Shown here: in pieces, positions 19,217-28,382 of the stretch
Layout: each line of letters begins with the position of its first letter
Position numbering within the stretch: position 1 is the first letter of the stretch
Assembly (NCBI GenBank): GCA_022796855.1
Contig: JAAWJM010000001.1
Span: 1 to 42,241 of the forward strand
DNA from: Clostridia bacterium
GTDB lineage: Bacteria; Bacillota; Clostridia; TANB77; CAG-508
Length of the DNA stretch: 42,241 nt
Direction of reading: 5' to 3'
Position numbers and translations under genes: made by a program
Notes under the pieces: model-generated
Told to the model about the DNA's origin: nothing
What the model saw: only the letters and a program-made list of their open reading frames with translations
The model's database searches: none

Positions 19217-19567
19217 ATGAAAAATGAAAACGAAGTAAAAGAATTTATGGAAAAACAGCGGAAGGTAGCAATAAGAGCAGCAAGAGCTATAAGGATGAAA
19301 CGGTTTGAAATAAGCTATATTGAATTCTTACCAAGCCGGCGGATAGACCCAGAAACGGGAAAAGCTTTTCTGCTACATCGAGAACAAAGGCAGCTTCCAA
19401 ATTCTATAATAATGGGAGGAGAAGGAACACGGCAACGGATAAAAGTAATTATCCGGTTTAAGGAACAAATAAAAGAGAAGTACCTTAAGAAGCTCAATGA
19501 AGTTATGAAAAGAGGCTATCAGATACAAGGAAATTCCATTATTTACAGCGTAAAACCTTTTTGTTAA
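19217..19567 (+). CDS. Uncharacterised basic protein, extremely CGG-rich
   Basis: 116 residues, not recognised. It is strongly basic, with an N-terminal helix (KEFMEKQRKVAIRAARAIRM) and a probable alpha/beta remainder (IKVIIRFKEQ); nucleic-acid binding is conceivable but unproven. It has a consensus promoter, an AGGAGG ribosome binding site and a strong terminator, so it is a self-contained unit between the ylmH-like gene and tig. Codon use is unlike its neighbours: seven of its thirteen arginines are CGG, which no conserved gene in the window uses in frame except at frameshift sites. CAG, CTG, AGC and AAG are also more frequent. Either a recent transfer, or a gene whose translation depends on CGG decoding. 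Confidence 0.7.
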   Translation: MKNENEVKEFMEKQRKVAIRAARAIRMKRFEISYIEFLPSRRIDPETGKAFLLHREQRQLPNSIIMGGEGTRQRIKVIIRFKEQIKEKYLKKLNEVMKRGYQIQGNSIIYSVKPFC

Positions 19568-19578
19568 TTTAGTACCTG

Positions 19579-19621
19579 GGAACGGTAAAAAAAACGGTAT
19601 GTTTTTTCTACCGTTCCTTTT
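19579..19621 (+). terminator. Terminator of the CGG-rich gene
   Basis: GGAACGGTA pairs with TACCGTTCC, with a second inner pairing of the A- and T-runs, followed by TTTTC. Confidence 0.75.
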
Positions 19622-19646
19622 CTTTCACGAAATTAATTTCAAACGC

Positions 19647-19674
19647 TTGCAATATTAGAAAAACATGATATAAT
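19647..19674 (+). promoter_or_regulatory. Promoter of tig
   Basis: TTGCAA at 19647 and TATAAT at 19669 with 16-base spacing, upstream of the trigger factor start. Confidence 0.65.
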
Positions 19675-19714
19675 ATAAAAGCTAATTTTAAATAAAATTG
19701 AAAGGATGAAAAAA

Positions 19715-20998
19715 ATGAGTATAAAAATTGAAAAAACAGACAAAAAAGATGAGGTAAAATTAGAGTTTACAATTAAGGCTGAGAAATTTGATGAAGCAAT
19801 GAAGAAAGTATATTTAAAAAGTGCGAAATATTTTAATATTCCAGGATTTCGTAAAGGAAAAGCACCAATGCAAATTGTAGAAAAATATTATGGTGATGAG
19901 ATTTTCTATGAAGATACTTTTAATGAAGTAGTACCAGAGGAATATGAAAAAGAATTAAAAGAAAATAATATTGAAGCAGTTAGTCGTCCAGATATTGATG
20001 TAAAACAAATTGGAAAAGGACAAGATTTAATTTTTACTGCAATTGTTCAAACAAAGCCAGAAGTGAAACTTGAAAAATATAAAGGTATAGAAATTAAAAA
20101 AGTAGAGTATAATGTATCCGATGGTGATATTGAACACGAATTAGGACATATGCAAGAAAAAAATGCAAGATTAGTAACCGTAGAAGATAGAGAAGTACAA
20201 AAAGATGATATTACAGTTATTGATTTTGAAGGATTTGTAGATGGCAAACCATTTGAAGGTGGAAAAGCTGAAAACCACGAATTAACAATTGGAAGTAATA
20301 CATTTATTCCAGGATTTGAAGATCAAATGATTGGAATGAAGACAGAAGAAGAAAAAGACATTAATGTAAAATTCCCAGAAGACTACTTCTCTGAAGAATT
20401 AAAAGGAAAAGACGCAACCTTCAAAGTAAAATTACATGAAATTAAGAAAAAAGAATTACCAGCACTTGATGACGAATTTGCAAAAGATGTCAGTGAATTT
20501 GACACCTTAAAAGAATTAAAGAAAAGTATTCAAGATAAACTAGAAGAAGAAAATAAGAAAAAAGCAAAATATGAAACCGAAGATGCAGTTGTAAAAGCGG
20601 TTTGTGATAATGTGAAATTAGACATTCCATCTGGTATGATTGAAACTGAAATTGATAACATGACCAAAGAAATTGAACAAAGACTTATGTACCAAGGAAT
20701 GAAACTAGAACAATATCTACAAATGCTTGGAAAAACGATGGAAGACTTTAGAAAAGAATATGAAGAACAAGCAACGACATCAGTAAAAAATCGTTTGGTA
20801 TTAGAAGCTATTATTAAAGAAGAAAAAATAAAACCAGACAACGAAAAAGTAGAAGCCAAAGTAAAAGAAATGGCAGAACTATATGGTAAAAAAGAAGAAG
20901 AACTAAAAGAAAACGAAGGATTCATGAAATACATAGAAGAATCCATGAAAAACGAAAAAGTAGTAGAATTCCTAGTAGAAAATGCAAAAATAAAATAA
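19715..20998 (+). CDS. tig: Trigger factor
   Basis: 427 residues from the ATG at 19715; the ATG at 19706 is too close to the AAAGGA ribosome binding site. Trigger factor is the ribosome-bound chaperone and prolyl isomerase that receives nascent chains. The ribosome-binding motif IPGFRKGKAP is at about residues 40-50. The FKBP-type domain follows (DDITVIDFEGFVDGKPFEGG, FIPGFEDQMIGMK), then the helical chaperone domain. Followed by clpP and clpX, the usual order in Firmicutes. Confidence 0.95.
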   Translation: MSIKIEKTDKKDEVKLEFTIKAEKFDEAMKKVYLKSAKYFNIPGFRKGKAPMQIVEKYYGDEIFYEDTFNEVVPEEYEKELKENNIEAVSRPDIDVKQIGKGQDLIFTAIVQTKPEVKLEKYKGIEIKKVEYNVSDGDIEHELGHMQEKNARLVTVEDREVQKDDITVIDFEGFVDGKPFEGGKAENHELTIGSNTFIPGFEDQMIGMKTEEEKDINVKFPEDYFSEELKGKDATFKVKLHEIKKKELPALDDEFAKDVSEFDTLKELKKSIQDKLEEENKKKAKYETEDAVVKAVCDNVKLDIPSGMIETEIDNMTKEIEQRLMYQGMKLEQYLQMLGKTMEDFRKEYEEQATTSVKNRLVLEAIIKEEKIKPDNEKVEAKVKEMAELYGKKEEELKENEGFMKYIEESMKNEKVVEFLVENAKIK

Positions 20999-21001
20999 AA
21001 T

Positions 21002-21040
21002 GGTAGGGGTCGGCCTTGTGTCGACCTAAATAGGCGAAAA
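21002..21040. repeat. Interspersed intergenic repeat, copy B
   Basis: TAGGGGTCGGCCTTGTGTCGACC directly after tig; GGTCG pairs with CGACC. Same GTAGGGG-type 5' end as the other copies in the window. Confidence 0.45.
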
Positions 21041-21087
21041 ACCAAAAGAATACAAGGGGATAAAAAATAAATAAGGAGGAAAATGTT

Positions 21088-21699
21088 ATGGTAGAAAAAA
21101 ACAGTTTAGTACCATATGTAATTGAACAAACCAATAAAGGAGAAAGATCTTACGATATTTTCTCAAGACTATTAAAAGACAGAATTATCTTTATGGGAGA
21201 AGATGTGAATCCAACATCAGCAAGCTTAGTCATTGCACAACTTTTATTCTTAGAATCCGAAGACCCAGACAAGGAAATCTTTTTATACATTAACTCACCA
21301 GGAGGTTCTATTACAGACGGTATGGCAATTGTAGATACCATGAATTACATCAAGTGTCCAGTTTCTACTATTTGTGTTGGAATGGCAGCAAGTATGGGAG
21401 CTGTACTACTTGCCTGTGGGGAAAAAGGAAAACGTTTTGCTCTTCCAAATGCAGAAATCTTAATCCACCAACCATTAATCGGAGGACATGGAATTTCAGG
21501 GCAAGCAACGGAAATTAAAATTCATGCAGACCACATGGTAAGAACTAGAGAAAAATTAAATAAAATTTTAAGTGAGCGTACAGGTCAAACACTAGAAACC
21601 ATTGAAAAAGATACAGAAAGAGATAACTATATGACAGCCGATGAAGCACTAAAATATGGACTAATTGACGGAATTATGGACAGAAAAACCAAAGAATAA
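21088..21699 (+). CDS. clpP: ATP-dependent Clp protease proteolytic subunit
   Basis: 203 residues. Serine peptidase that forms the 14-mer chamber used by ClpX or ClpC. Catalytic Ser in [11 protein letters not shown], His in ILIHQPL, and the Asp region [21 protein letters not shown] is the substrate-binding segment. The ATG follows AAGGAGG. It ends 39 bases before clpX. Confidence 0.96.
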   Translation: MVEKNSLVPYVIEQTNKGERSYDIFSRLLKDRIIFMGEDVNPTSASLVIAQLLFLESEDPDKEIFLYINSPGGSITDGMAIVDTMNYIKCPVSTICVGMAASMGAVLLACGEKGKRFALPNAEILIHQPLIGGHGISGQATEIKIHADHMVRTREKLNKILSERTGQTLETIEKDTERDNYMTADEALKYGLIDGIMDRKTKE

Positions 21700-21737
21700 G
21701 ATTACAAAAATGTAATGTGAAAGGAATGGAACTTAAA

Positions 21738-23048
21738 ATGGCGAAAAATCCAAGTGAAAGAAATATAAAATGCTCTTTTTGTGGAAAATCACAAGAAGCG
21801 GTTAAACGCGTGGTAGCAGGACCAGGAGTATATATCTGTGATGAGTGTATTTCTTTATGTAAGAACATTATCGATGAAGACTATATAGCAGAAGAAGAAA
21901 ATGGTTATACCATTGATGAAGTCAATACACTTCCGAAACCAGAAGAAATAAAAAAGACACTAGATGAATATGTAATTGGGCAAGAAGAAGCCAAAAAAAC
22001 ACTAGCTGTTGCAGTATATAACCATTATAAAAGAATTAATACAGAAGACGAAATTAGTGATGTGGAAATTCAAAAAAGTAATGTCCTATTATTAGGTCCA
22101 ACTGGTTGTGGAAAAACCATGCTTGCACAAACATTAGCACGAATTTTAAATGTGCCATTTGCAATTGCTGATGCAACTACCTTAACCGAGGCTGGTTATG
22201 TAGGAGAAGATGTTGAAAATATTTTATTAAAACTAATTCAAGCAGCAGATTACGATATTGAAATGGCCGAGAGAGGAATTATCTATATTGATGAAATTGA
22301 TAAAATTTCAAGAAAATCCGAAAATCCATCGATTACTAGAGATGTTAGTGGAGAAGGAGTACAACAAGCTTTATTAAAAATTGTAGAAGGAACGGTTGCT
22401 TCTGTTCCACCACAAGGTGGACGTAAACACCCACACCAAGAATTTTTACAAATAAATACTTCAAATATTCTATTTATTTGTGGAGGAGCTTTTGAAGGAC
22501 TAGACAAAATTATTGAAGAACGAGTGGGTAAAAAAACAATTGGTTTTGGTGCCAAAATTGAAAGCAAAAAAGAAATTGATAAATCTGTTATTTTTGAACA
22601 ACTATTACCACAAGATTTATTAAAATTTGGTTTAATACCAGAATTTGTAGGAAGATTACCAATTATTGCAACACTAAGAGAATTAGACCGTGAATCCCTA
22701 GTTCGTATTGTAACCGAACCAAAAAATGCCTTAGTAAAACAATACAAAAAACTATTAGAATTAGATGATGTAGAACTAGAATTTGAAAAAGAAGCATTAA
22801 ATGTCATTGTAGATAAAGCCATTGCAAGAAACACAGGGGCAAGAGGACTACGTTCAATTATAGAAGATATTATGAGAGACATTATGTTTGAAGTACCATC
22901 CAATCCAAAAATAGAAAAATGTATTATCACAAAAGCAACGGTAGAAAATGGAGAAAAACCGGAACTTGTCATTAACGAAGAAAAAGTTGCGAAAAAACAC
23001 ATTAAAAAGAAAAAAATTGTACCCAATAAAACGTCGGAGACGGCATAA
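21738..23048 (+). CDS. clpX: ATP-dependent Clp protease ATP-binding subunit ClpX
   Basis: 436 residues from the ATG at 21738 ([17 protein letters not shown]); GTG 21717 and ATG 21726 are in-frame alternatives. ClpX unfolds tagged proteins for ClpP. It has an N-terminal C4 zinc finger (CSFCGK then CDECISLC), Walker A GPTGCGKT near residue 120, Walker [11 protein letters not shown], the pore-loop region [14 protein letters not shown], and the sensor-2 region [13 protein letters not shown] strong terminator follows at 23051, closing the tig-clpP-clpX group. Confidence 0.96.
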   Translation: MAKNPSERNIKCSFCGKSQEAVKRVVAGPGVYICDECISLCKNIIDEDYIAEEENGYTIDEVNTLPKPEEIKKTLDEYVIGQEEAKKTLAVAVYNHYKRINTEDEISDVEIQKSNVLLLGPTGCGKTMLAQTLARILNVPFAIADATTLTEAGYVGEDVENILLKLIQAADYDIEMAERGIIYIDEIDKISRKSENPSITRDVSGEGVQQALLKIVEGTVASVPPQGGRKHPHQEFLQINTSNILFICGGAFEGLDKIIEERVGKKTIGFGAKIESKKEIDKSVIFEQLLPQDLLKFGLIPEFVGRLPIIATLRELDRESLVRIVTEPKNALVKQYKKLLELDDVELEFEKEALNVIVDKAIARNTGARGLRSIIEDIMRDIMFEVPSNPKIEKCIITKATVENGEKPELVINEEKVAKKHIKKKKIVPNKTSETA

Positions 23049-23050
23049 TG

Positions 23051-23085
23051 AAATCGGAGTACTTCCTAAAGTACTCCGATTTTTT
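23051..23085 (+). terminator. Terminator of clpX
   Basis: AAATCGGAGTAC pairs perfectly with GTACTCCGATTT, loop TTCCTAAA, followed by a T-run. Confidence 0.85.
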
Positions 23086-23118
23086 AAGTTACTTATAAAT
23101 ACAAAGTTTCAAAAAAAC

Positions 23119-23145
23119 TTGACAATAAGTAATAGGTTGTATAAA
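23119..23145 (+). promoter_or_regulatory. Putative promoter of the pilin-like gene
   Basis: TTGACA at 23119 and TATAAA at 23140; spacing of 15 is short, so moderate confidence. Confidence 0.4.
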
Positions 23146-23200
23146 ATGAGAAAGGAAAAAGCAAACCATATAAACATAAGAAAAAGAGGAGAAGGATTTT

Positions 23201-24253
23201 ATGAAACTAAAACATGAATCAGCCATAACGTTGGTCGCACTTATTGTTACGATTATAGTATTATTAATACTAGCAGGAATTACAATTACTTTAACAGTAG
23301 GAAGAAATGGTTTACTAGACAAAGTACAGCAGGCAAGTATAGAAAATGAAAAAGCAGAGATTCAAGAAATAATACAACTTGTTATTATGGACATTGAAAC
23401 AGAGTTGTTATCTAATCAAAAAGGAGAAGAATTAAATAAGGGTATTCTTGTTCAAAAGTTACCAAATAAGTTACAAGGTATAATAATACAGGAGGATATG
23501 ACGGGAGAATATAGAAATTATCATTATTACATAGATGAAAATTATAATGTACATATTTTAGGAAAAAATAATAGTTCGATACAGGTAGAACAAACAATTA
23601 GTTATGTAGGAACTAGTAGATGTACAGTAAAAGTAGAAGCAAATTCATTAGAAGGGAATATTGTACAATATCAATACATGGTAAATAACGAAATAAAAGG
23701 AGAAACAAGTGAAAAAGAATATACAATAGAAGAATTAGAACCCAATAGACAGTATAATATATCTGTTATAGCAATTGATGAAAAAGGAAATAGTAGAAAA
23801 TCAGTACCAACAAAAATAGTAACAAAAGAAAGAACATATATAATAAAAGATGGAATACTTAAAGTAGAAGGACAAACAGCAAATGCACAAATAACAGAGG
23901 AAGAAGGATATTTAAACTTATCAATTAATGCAACAAGAAACCGAGGAGGATATTATATCATATATGATCTTACAAATTATCGAGAGATAAAGATAGATGC
24001 AGAAGTGCTTGATAAAGGTAGTTCTTGTAGTTGTTATTTATGGATACAACGTTCAAATCCAATAAGCTCAATGTATGATAGGGCAACAGCTTTACTTGGT
24101 AGAAATAGTGACACCAATAGTAGGGAACGATTTATAGAAAGTTGTGATATAAAAGATTTTGAAGAAAACTATTATATTTTTTGTATGAAAAATGCTACCG
24201 AAACATCAACAAGAGCAATAATACACATATATAATATGTGGTTGGAGGAGTAG
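23201..24253 (+). CDS. Pilin-like surface protein with an FN3-like domain
   Basis: 350 residues. A short basic leader (MKLKHESA) precedes a prepilin-type helix ITLVALIVTIIVLLILAGI, followed by a long amphipathic helix. Residues about 125-210 look like a fibronectin type III domain (VEANSLEGNIVQYQYMVN, LEPNRQYNISVIAIDEKGN), and a beta-rich C-terminal domain with two cysteines follows. The +5 Glu of true pilins is missing. It is probably a secreted or anchored surface protein. GAGGAGAAGGA precedes the ATG. It is an orphan, like the protein at 6906 that shares the N-terminal pattern. Confidence 0.6.
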   Translation: MKLKHESAITLVALIVTIIVLLILAGITITLTVGRNGLLDKVQQASIENEKAEIQEIIQLVIMDIETELLSNQKGEELNKGILVQKLPNKLQGIIIQEDMTGEYRNYHYYIDENYNVHILGKNNSSIQVEQTISYVGTSRCTVKVEANSLEGNIVQYQYMVNNEIKGETSEKEYTIEELEPNRQYNISVIAIDEKGNSRKSVPTKIVTKERTYIIKDGILKVEGQTANAQITEEEGYLNLSINATRNRGGYYIIYDLTNYREIKIDAEVLDKGSSCSCYLWIQRSNPISSMYDRATALLGRNSDTNSRERFIESCDIKDFEENYYIFCMKNATETSTRAIIHIYNMWLEE

Positions 24254-24273
24254 AGATAAAGTGAAAAAAGTAC

Positions 24274-24302
24274 TTGCCAAAATAAGAATTACATGATAAG
24301 AT
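24274..24302 (+). promoter_or_regulatory. Promoter of the ileS leader
   Basis: TTGCCA at 24274 and TAAGAT at 24297 with 17-base spacing, just upstream of the T-box. Confidence 0.5.
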
Positions 24303-24308
24303 TATAGT

Positions 24309-24575
24309 CATAAAAAGAAATGAAAAACGAAAAAAAGGACAAGGCGAGTAAACAAAAAGCAAAAGAGAGCTAGAGGTTGGTGTGATTCTAGTTGCAAAAA
24401 AAGTTTACCAGTTATCACCTTTTTGTTGTTAATCTGAATGGTTAGTAAGATTAATCGTGTTACTTACGTTATCAAGTAAATGAAGTGAAAAATTGCAAAA
24501 GCAATTTTTAAAATAGGTGGTACCGCGGAAGTTAAATCCATTTCGTCCTAAGATAAGATGAAATGGATTTTTTGT
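24309..24575 (+). promoter_or_regulatory. T-box leader, isoleucine specifier
   Basis: Stem I contains AGAGAGCTAGAGGTTGG and GTGATTCTAG, then the specifier segment GTTATCACC with ATC (isoleucine) at 24414-24416. The T-box sequence AGGTGGTACCGCG is at 24515-24527. A terminator follows: AAATCCATTTC (24534) with GAAATGGATTT (24560) and a T-run. Uncharged tRNA-Ile should stabilise the antiterminator and turn on ileS. Confidence 0.93.
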
Positions 24576-24599
24576 ATCTATTTAAAGGAGGAATGAAAA

Positions 24600-27377
24600 A
24601 TGGCAGAGCAAAAAGAGATGAATTATAGTGACACATTGAATTTACCAAAAACCGATTTTCCAATGAGGGGAAATTTACCACAAAATGAGCCGAACATTTT
24701 AAATGAGATATTTGAAAAAGGTTTGTATGAAAAAATGTTAAAAAAGAATGCAGGAAAGGAGCCATTTGTATTACATGATGGACCTCCATATGCGAATGGA
24801 GAAATTCATTTAGGGCATGCCTTAAATAAGGTATTAAAAGATACGATTGTAAGATACAAAAACTTACAAGGTTTTGATACACCTTATATTCCCGGTTTTG
24901 ATACTCATGGTATGCCAACCGAAAAAAAGGCAATTGAGAAACTAGGATTAAACAGAGATGCAATTCCTGTTACGCAGTTTCGAGATACCTGTAAACAATT
25001 TACGATGGAATACAAAGATAAACAAATTGAAGGGTTTAAACGCTTAGGTGTATTAGGAGATTGGGATAACCCATATATTACTTATCAACCACAAGTAGAA
25101 GCAAAACAAATTGGTGTATTTGCCAATATGTATGAAAAAGGCTATATTTATAAAGGATTAAAACCAGTTTACTGGTGTACTGATTGTGAAACAGCCTTAG
25201 CAGAGGCAGAAATTGAATATAAAGATATCAATTCTCATACAGCATATGTAAAATTCCCTGTAAAAGATGCCAAAGGAAAATTCGATGAACAAAACGTATC
25301 GTTCGTAATCTGGACAACAACACCATGGACTTTACCTGGTAATATGGGAATTACCATTGGAGCAGATTACGAATACAGTCTTGTGGATATGGGAAAAGAA
25401 AAAGTAATAATGGCTACCGAATTAGTTTCAAAAGTAATGGAAAAAGCGGGCATTAGTGAATATAAAGAAATTGCGAAATTTGAGGGAAGCGATTTAGAAG
25501 GAATTATTTGTAAACATCCATTTTTAGAGAGGGATTCCAAAGTGGTACTAGGTTCAGATGATACTATATTAGTAGAATTAGAAACTGGTACTGGTGCGGT
25601 TCATACTGCTCCTGGATATGGTAAAGAGGATTATCTTTGTGGGTTAAAAAATGGATTAGACATTGTTGTAACCATTGATAGTAAAGGACATCAAACTGAG
25701 GAAGCAGGTCCATTTGCAGGTATGTATTATGCAAAATCCGATAAAGAAATTATTAAATGGTTAGAGGAACATGGGTATTTATTAGTAGCTCAAGATGTAA
25801 ATCACTCTTATCCACATTGCTGGAGGTGTAAACATCCAGTTATTTACCGTGCAACCAACCAATGGTTTGCTTCTATTGATGGATTCAGAAAACAAACTTT
25901 AGAGGCAATTAAAAATGTAAAATGGTACCCAGCTTGGGGAGAAGAACGAATTACCAAAATGGTAGAAGAACGAAATGACTGGTGTATTTCTCGCCAAAGA
26001 ACATGGGGAGTGCCAATTCCAATTTTCTATTGTGCAGATTGTGAAAAAGAATATGTAACAAAAGAAAGCTTAGAAAAAGTACAAAAAATATTCCAAAAGC
26101 AAGGTTCAAATGCGTGGTTTGATTTACCAGAAAAAGAATTAATGCCAGAAGGAGCAACTTGTCCTCATTGTGGTAGTAAAGAATTTAAAAAAGAAACCGA
26201 TATTATGGATGTATGGTTCGATTCTGGTTCAACACATGAATCAGTACTAGCCGAACGTGGACTTCCAGAAGCAAATTTGTATTTAGAAGGAAGTGACCAA
26301 CATAGAGGTTGGTTCCAATCTTCACTATTAACTTCGGTTGCAACCAAAGGAAAAGCACCATATAAAGAAGTATTAACACATGGTTATACCATTGATGAAC
26401 AAGGAAGAAAGATGTCAAAAAGCCTTGGAAATGGAATTGACCCAAAAGACGTTATTAATGAATCTGGAGCAGATGTGTTAAGACTTTGGGTATTATCGGC
26501 TGACTATAAATCAGATATTAGTGGTTCAAAAAATATTTTAAAACAAGTGATGGAAGTATATCGAAAAATCCGAAATACTGCAAGATATATCTTAGGAAAT
26601 ATTAGTGATTTTGATGTGAGTAAGCCGGTGGCTTATGAAGAGTTACAAGAAATTGACAAATGGGCATTAATCAAGCTAAACAAATTAATAAAAGATTGTA
26701 TTAGTGCATACGATGTATACGATTTCCATAATGCTTATCATGCCATTAATCAATTTTGTGTTGTAGATATGAGTGCGTTCTACCTAGATATTATAAAAGA
26801 TCGCTTATATACTTACAAAAAAGATTCAGTAGAAAGAAGAGCAGCCCAAACGGTTATGTATGAAATTCTATCTGCACTTGTCCGAATTTTAGCACCAATG
26901 ACTTGTTATACAGCAGAAGAAATATGGAAATACATGCCACATAAGGCAGGAGAAAATACGGAAAGTGTTATGTTAGATTATTATCCAAAAATAAATCCTA
27001 AATACGATAATCCAGAAATAGAAGAAAAATGGGCTAAATACATCAAAATAAAAGATGAAGTAGCAAAAAAATTAGAACAAGCAAGAGCTAATAAAGAAAT
27101 TGGATTATCCCTTGGAGCAAAAGTAACATTATTTGCGGATGGTAAAGAATATGATTTTATCAAAGGGAAAGAAGAATTATTAAAAGAAATATTCATTGTA
27201 TCTGATGTAGAAATCAAACAAGGAAAGAAAGAAGAAGATAAAGACGCCATTGTAGGAGTAAGTGTAGAACAAGCAGAAGGTGAAAAATGCGAAAGATGTT
27301 GGATGTATTCAAAAACCGTAGGACAAGACAGCAATCATCCACATATTTGTAAAAGATGTAGTGAGAATTTAAAATAA
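24600..27377 (+). CDS. ileS: Isoleucine-tRNA ligase
   Basis: 925 residues, class I synthetase of the bacterial type. HIGH motif is EIHLGHALNK, KMSKS motif is GRKMSKSLGNG. The editing domain lies between (VIWTTTPWTLPGN, TGAVHTAPGYGKEDY). A zinc site CPHC lies in the catalytic domain and the C-terminal zinc finger is CERCW with CKRC. AAAGGAGG precedes the ATG. Regulated by the T-box directly upstream. Confidence 0.97.
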   Translation: MAEQKEMNYSDTLNLPKTDFPMRGNLPQNEPNILNEIFEKGLYEKMLKKNAGKEPFVLHDGPPYANGEIHLGHALNKVLKDTIVRYKNLQGFDTPYIPGFDTHGMPTEKKAIEKLGLNRDAIPVTQFRDTCKQFTMEYKDKQIEGFKRLGVLGDWDNPYITYQPQVEAKQIGVFANMYEKGYIYKGLKPVYWCTDCETALAEAEIEYKDINSHTAYVKFPVKDAKGKFDEQNVSFVIWTTTPWTLPGNMGITIGADYEYSLVDMGKEKVIMATELVSKVMEKAGISEYKEIAKFEGSDLEGIICKHPFLERDSKVVLGSDDTILVELETGTGAVHTAPGYGKEDYLCGLKNGLDIVVTIDSKGHQTEEAGPFAGMYYAKSDKEIIKWLEEHGYLLVAQDVNHSYPHCWRCKHPVIYRATNQWFASIDGFRKQTLEAIKNVKWYPAWGEERITKMVEERNDWCISRQRTWGVPIPIFYCADCEKEYVTKESLEKVQKIFQKQGSNAWFDLPEKELMPEGATCPHCGSKEFKKETDIMDVWFDSGSTHESVLAERGLPEANLYLEGSDQHRGWFQSSLLTSVATKGKAPYKEVLTHGYTIDEQGRKMSKSLGNGIDPKDVINESGADVLRLWVLSADYKSDISGSKNILKQVMEVYRKIRNTARYILGNISDFDVSKPVAYEELQEIDKWALIKLNKLIKDCISAYDVYDFHNAYHAINQFCVVDMSAFYLDIIKDRLYTYKKDSVERRAAQTVMYEILSALVRILAPMTCYTAEEIWKYMPHKAGENTESVMLDYYPKINPKYDNPEIEEKWAKYIKIKDEVAKKLEQARANKEIGLSLGAKVTLFADGKEYDFIKGKEELLKEIFIVSDVEIKQGKKEEDKDAIVGVSVEQAEGEKCERCWMYSKTVGQDSNHPHICKRCSENLK

Positions 27378-27390
27378 ATACACAAAGATA

Positions 27391-27428
27391 TGTAGGGGGC
27401 GATGCCCACATCGATCCGAAATATGAAT
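27391..27428. repeat. Interspersed intergenic repeat, copy C
   Basis: GTAGGGGGCGATGCCCACATCGATCC followed by GAAATATGAAT, right after ileS. Closest relative of copy A at 12006; GCGATG can pair with CATCGA. Confidence 0.55.
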
Positions 27429-27445
27429 GTAATTCCTCTCCACAA

Positions 27446-27474
27446 TTGACGAATCCAAAAAAACATAGCATAAT
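27446..27474 (+). promoter_or_regulatory. Promoter of the unknown 243-residue gene
   Basis: TTGACG at 27446 and CATAAT at 27469 with 17-base spacing. Confidence 0.6.
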
Positions 27475-27535
27475 GGTATACATAAACCAAGAAAGGATAA
27501 TGTATCAAAATTTTGCAATAGAAGGAGGAAAGGAC

Positions 27536-28267
27536 ATGAACAATCAACAAAAATTTGCAAAAATTGTTACAGAAGTAACTGGGACAAGAAAGAGGTGCAG
27601 GCAGTATTTGGAAACTCAAAAGGACAAGGAACAGCCAGAAACAAGACTGGTACTTGAAGAATTAGACTTCAAGCGCCAGTGGGATCCGCATTTTACATTC
27701 TGTAGTACTGATTATGGAATGTATACCCAGATGAAGTGGAACAAGAAAAGGCGGATACAGGCAATACCAATATGTTTCTTTGTTACCTTGTATGAGTTGG
27801 ATGTAAAAAGAGCATTTCCAAAACAAGACATTCAAATTCCATGTACATTAAGAGGATTTTGGAAGATGGAGAAGGCAGTTAATTTATTGGAGGAATTTAT
27901 CCATTTCCAGAATAAATGGAAAAGAAATCTTTTTTGGGAAGCTATAAAGTTACAAAGACGTAATCAAAAGAAAGCATCGCAATATGCAAAGGTAATAGAT
28001 GAATTTACAACAGTAAACATTACCATTGGTGGCTGGAAAGATTTCGTCTTCTATCAGACAGACTTAAAGTTTTGCTTTAACAAAACCAATGTAAAACTGG
28101 ATATTGTACCGCTATGCAAACTGTTAACAACTTACTATGTGAATGTAGTAAGAAAAATTGATTGGTATATAAATCAATATGCAACCAAAGCAGAAGAGGA
28201 ACGTTTGCAGGAACTTCAGAAGGAACTGGCTGATTTTATGGAAAAATATTTTATACACGCATTCTAA
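27536..28267 (+). CDS. Uncharacterised 243-residue protein
   Basis: Not recognised. Start chosen at the ATG at 27536, directly after GAAGGAGGAAAGG; longer in-frame starts overlap the promoter or lack a good site. The protein is basic and aromatic-rich (many Trp, Tyr, Phe), with no signal peptide or membrane segment; its C-terminal third looks helical (AEEERLQELQKELADFMEKY). It has its own consensus promoter and terminator between ileS and the cysteine desulfurase. Codon use differs from its neighbours (frequent CAG, AAG, AGG, TTC, CTG) and it holds one in-frame CGG (AGG CGG ATA) where a +1 skip would truncate it. Probably acquired. Confidence 0.6.
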   Translation: MNNQQKFAKIVTEVTGTRKRCRQYLETQKDKEQPETRLVLEELDFKRQWDPHFTFCSTDYGMYTQMKWNKKRRIQAIPICFFVTLYELDVKRAFPKQDIQIPCTLRGFWKMEKAVNLLEEFIHFQNKWKRNLFWEAIKLQRRNQKKASQYAKVIDEFTTVNITIGGWKDFVFYQTDLKFCFNKTNVKLDIVPLCKLLTTYYVNVVRKIDWYINQYATKAEEERLQELQKELADFMEKYFIHAF

Positions 28268-28280
28268 ATTCCCGGAAAGA

Positions 28281-28316
28281 ACCGGAAGGCAAATTTGTTT
28301 TTGCTTTCCGGTTTTT
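28281..28316 (+). terminator. Terminator of the 243-residue gene
   Basis: ACCGGAAGGC with GCTTTCCGGT followed by TTTT. Confidence 0.75.
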
Positions 28317-28382
28317 AGTATTTTTTAGTAAGTTTTCCATATAATATAAAAGGAATAAATAAAAAAGAGAGGAACGACAAAA

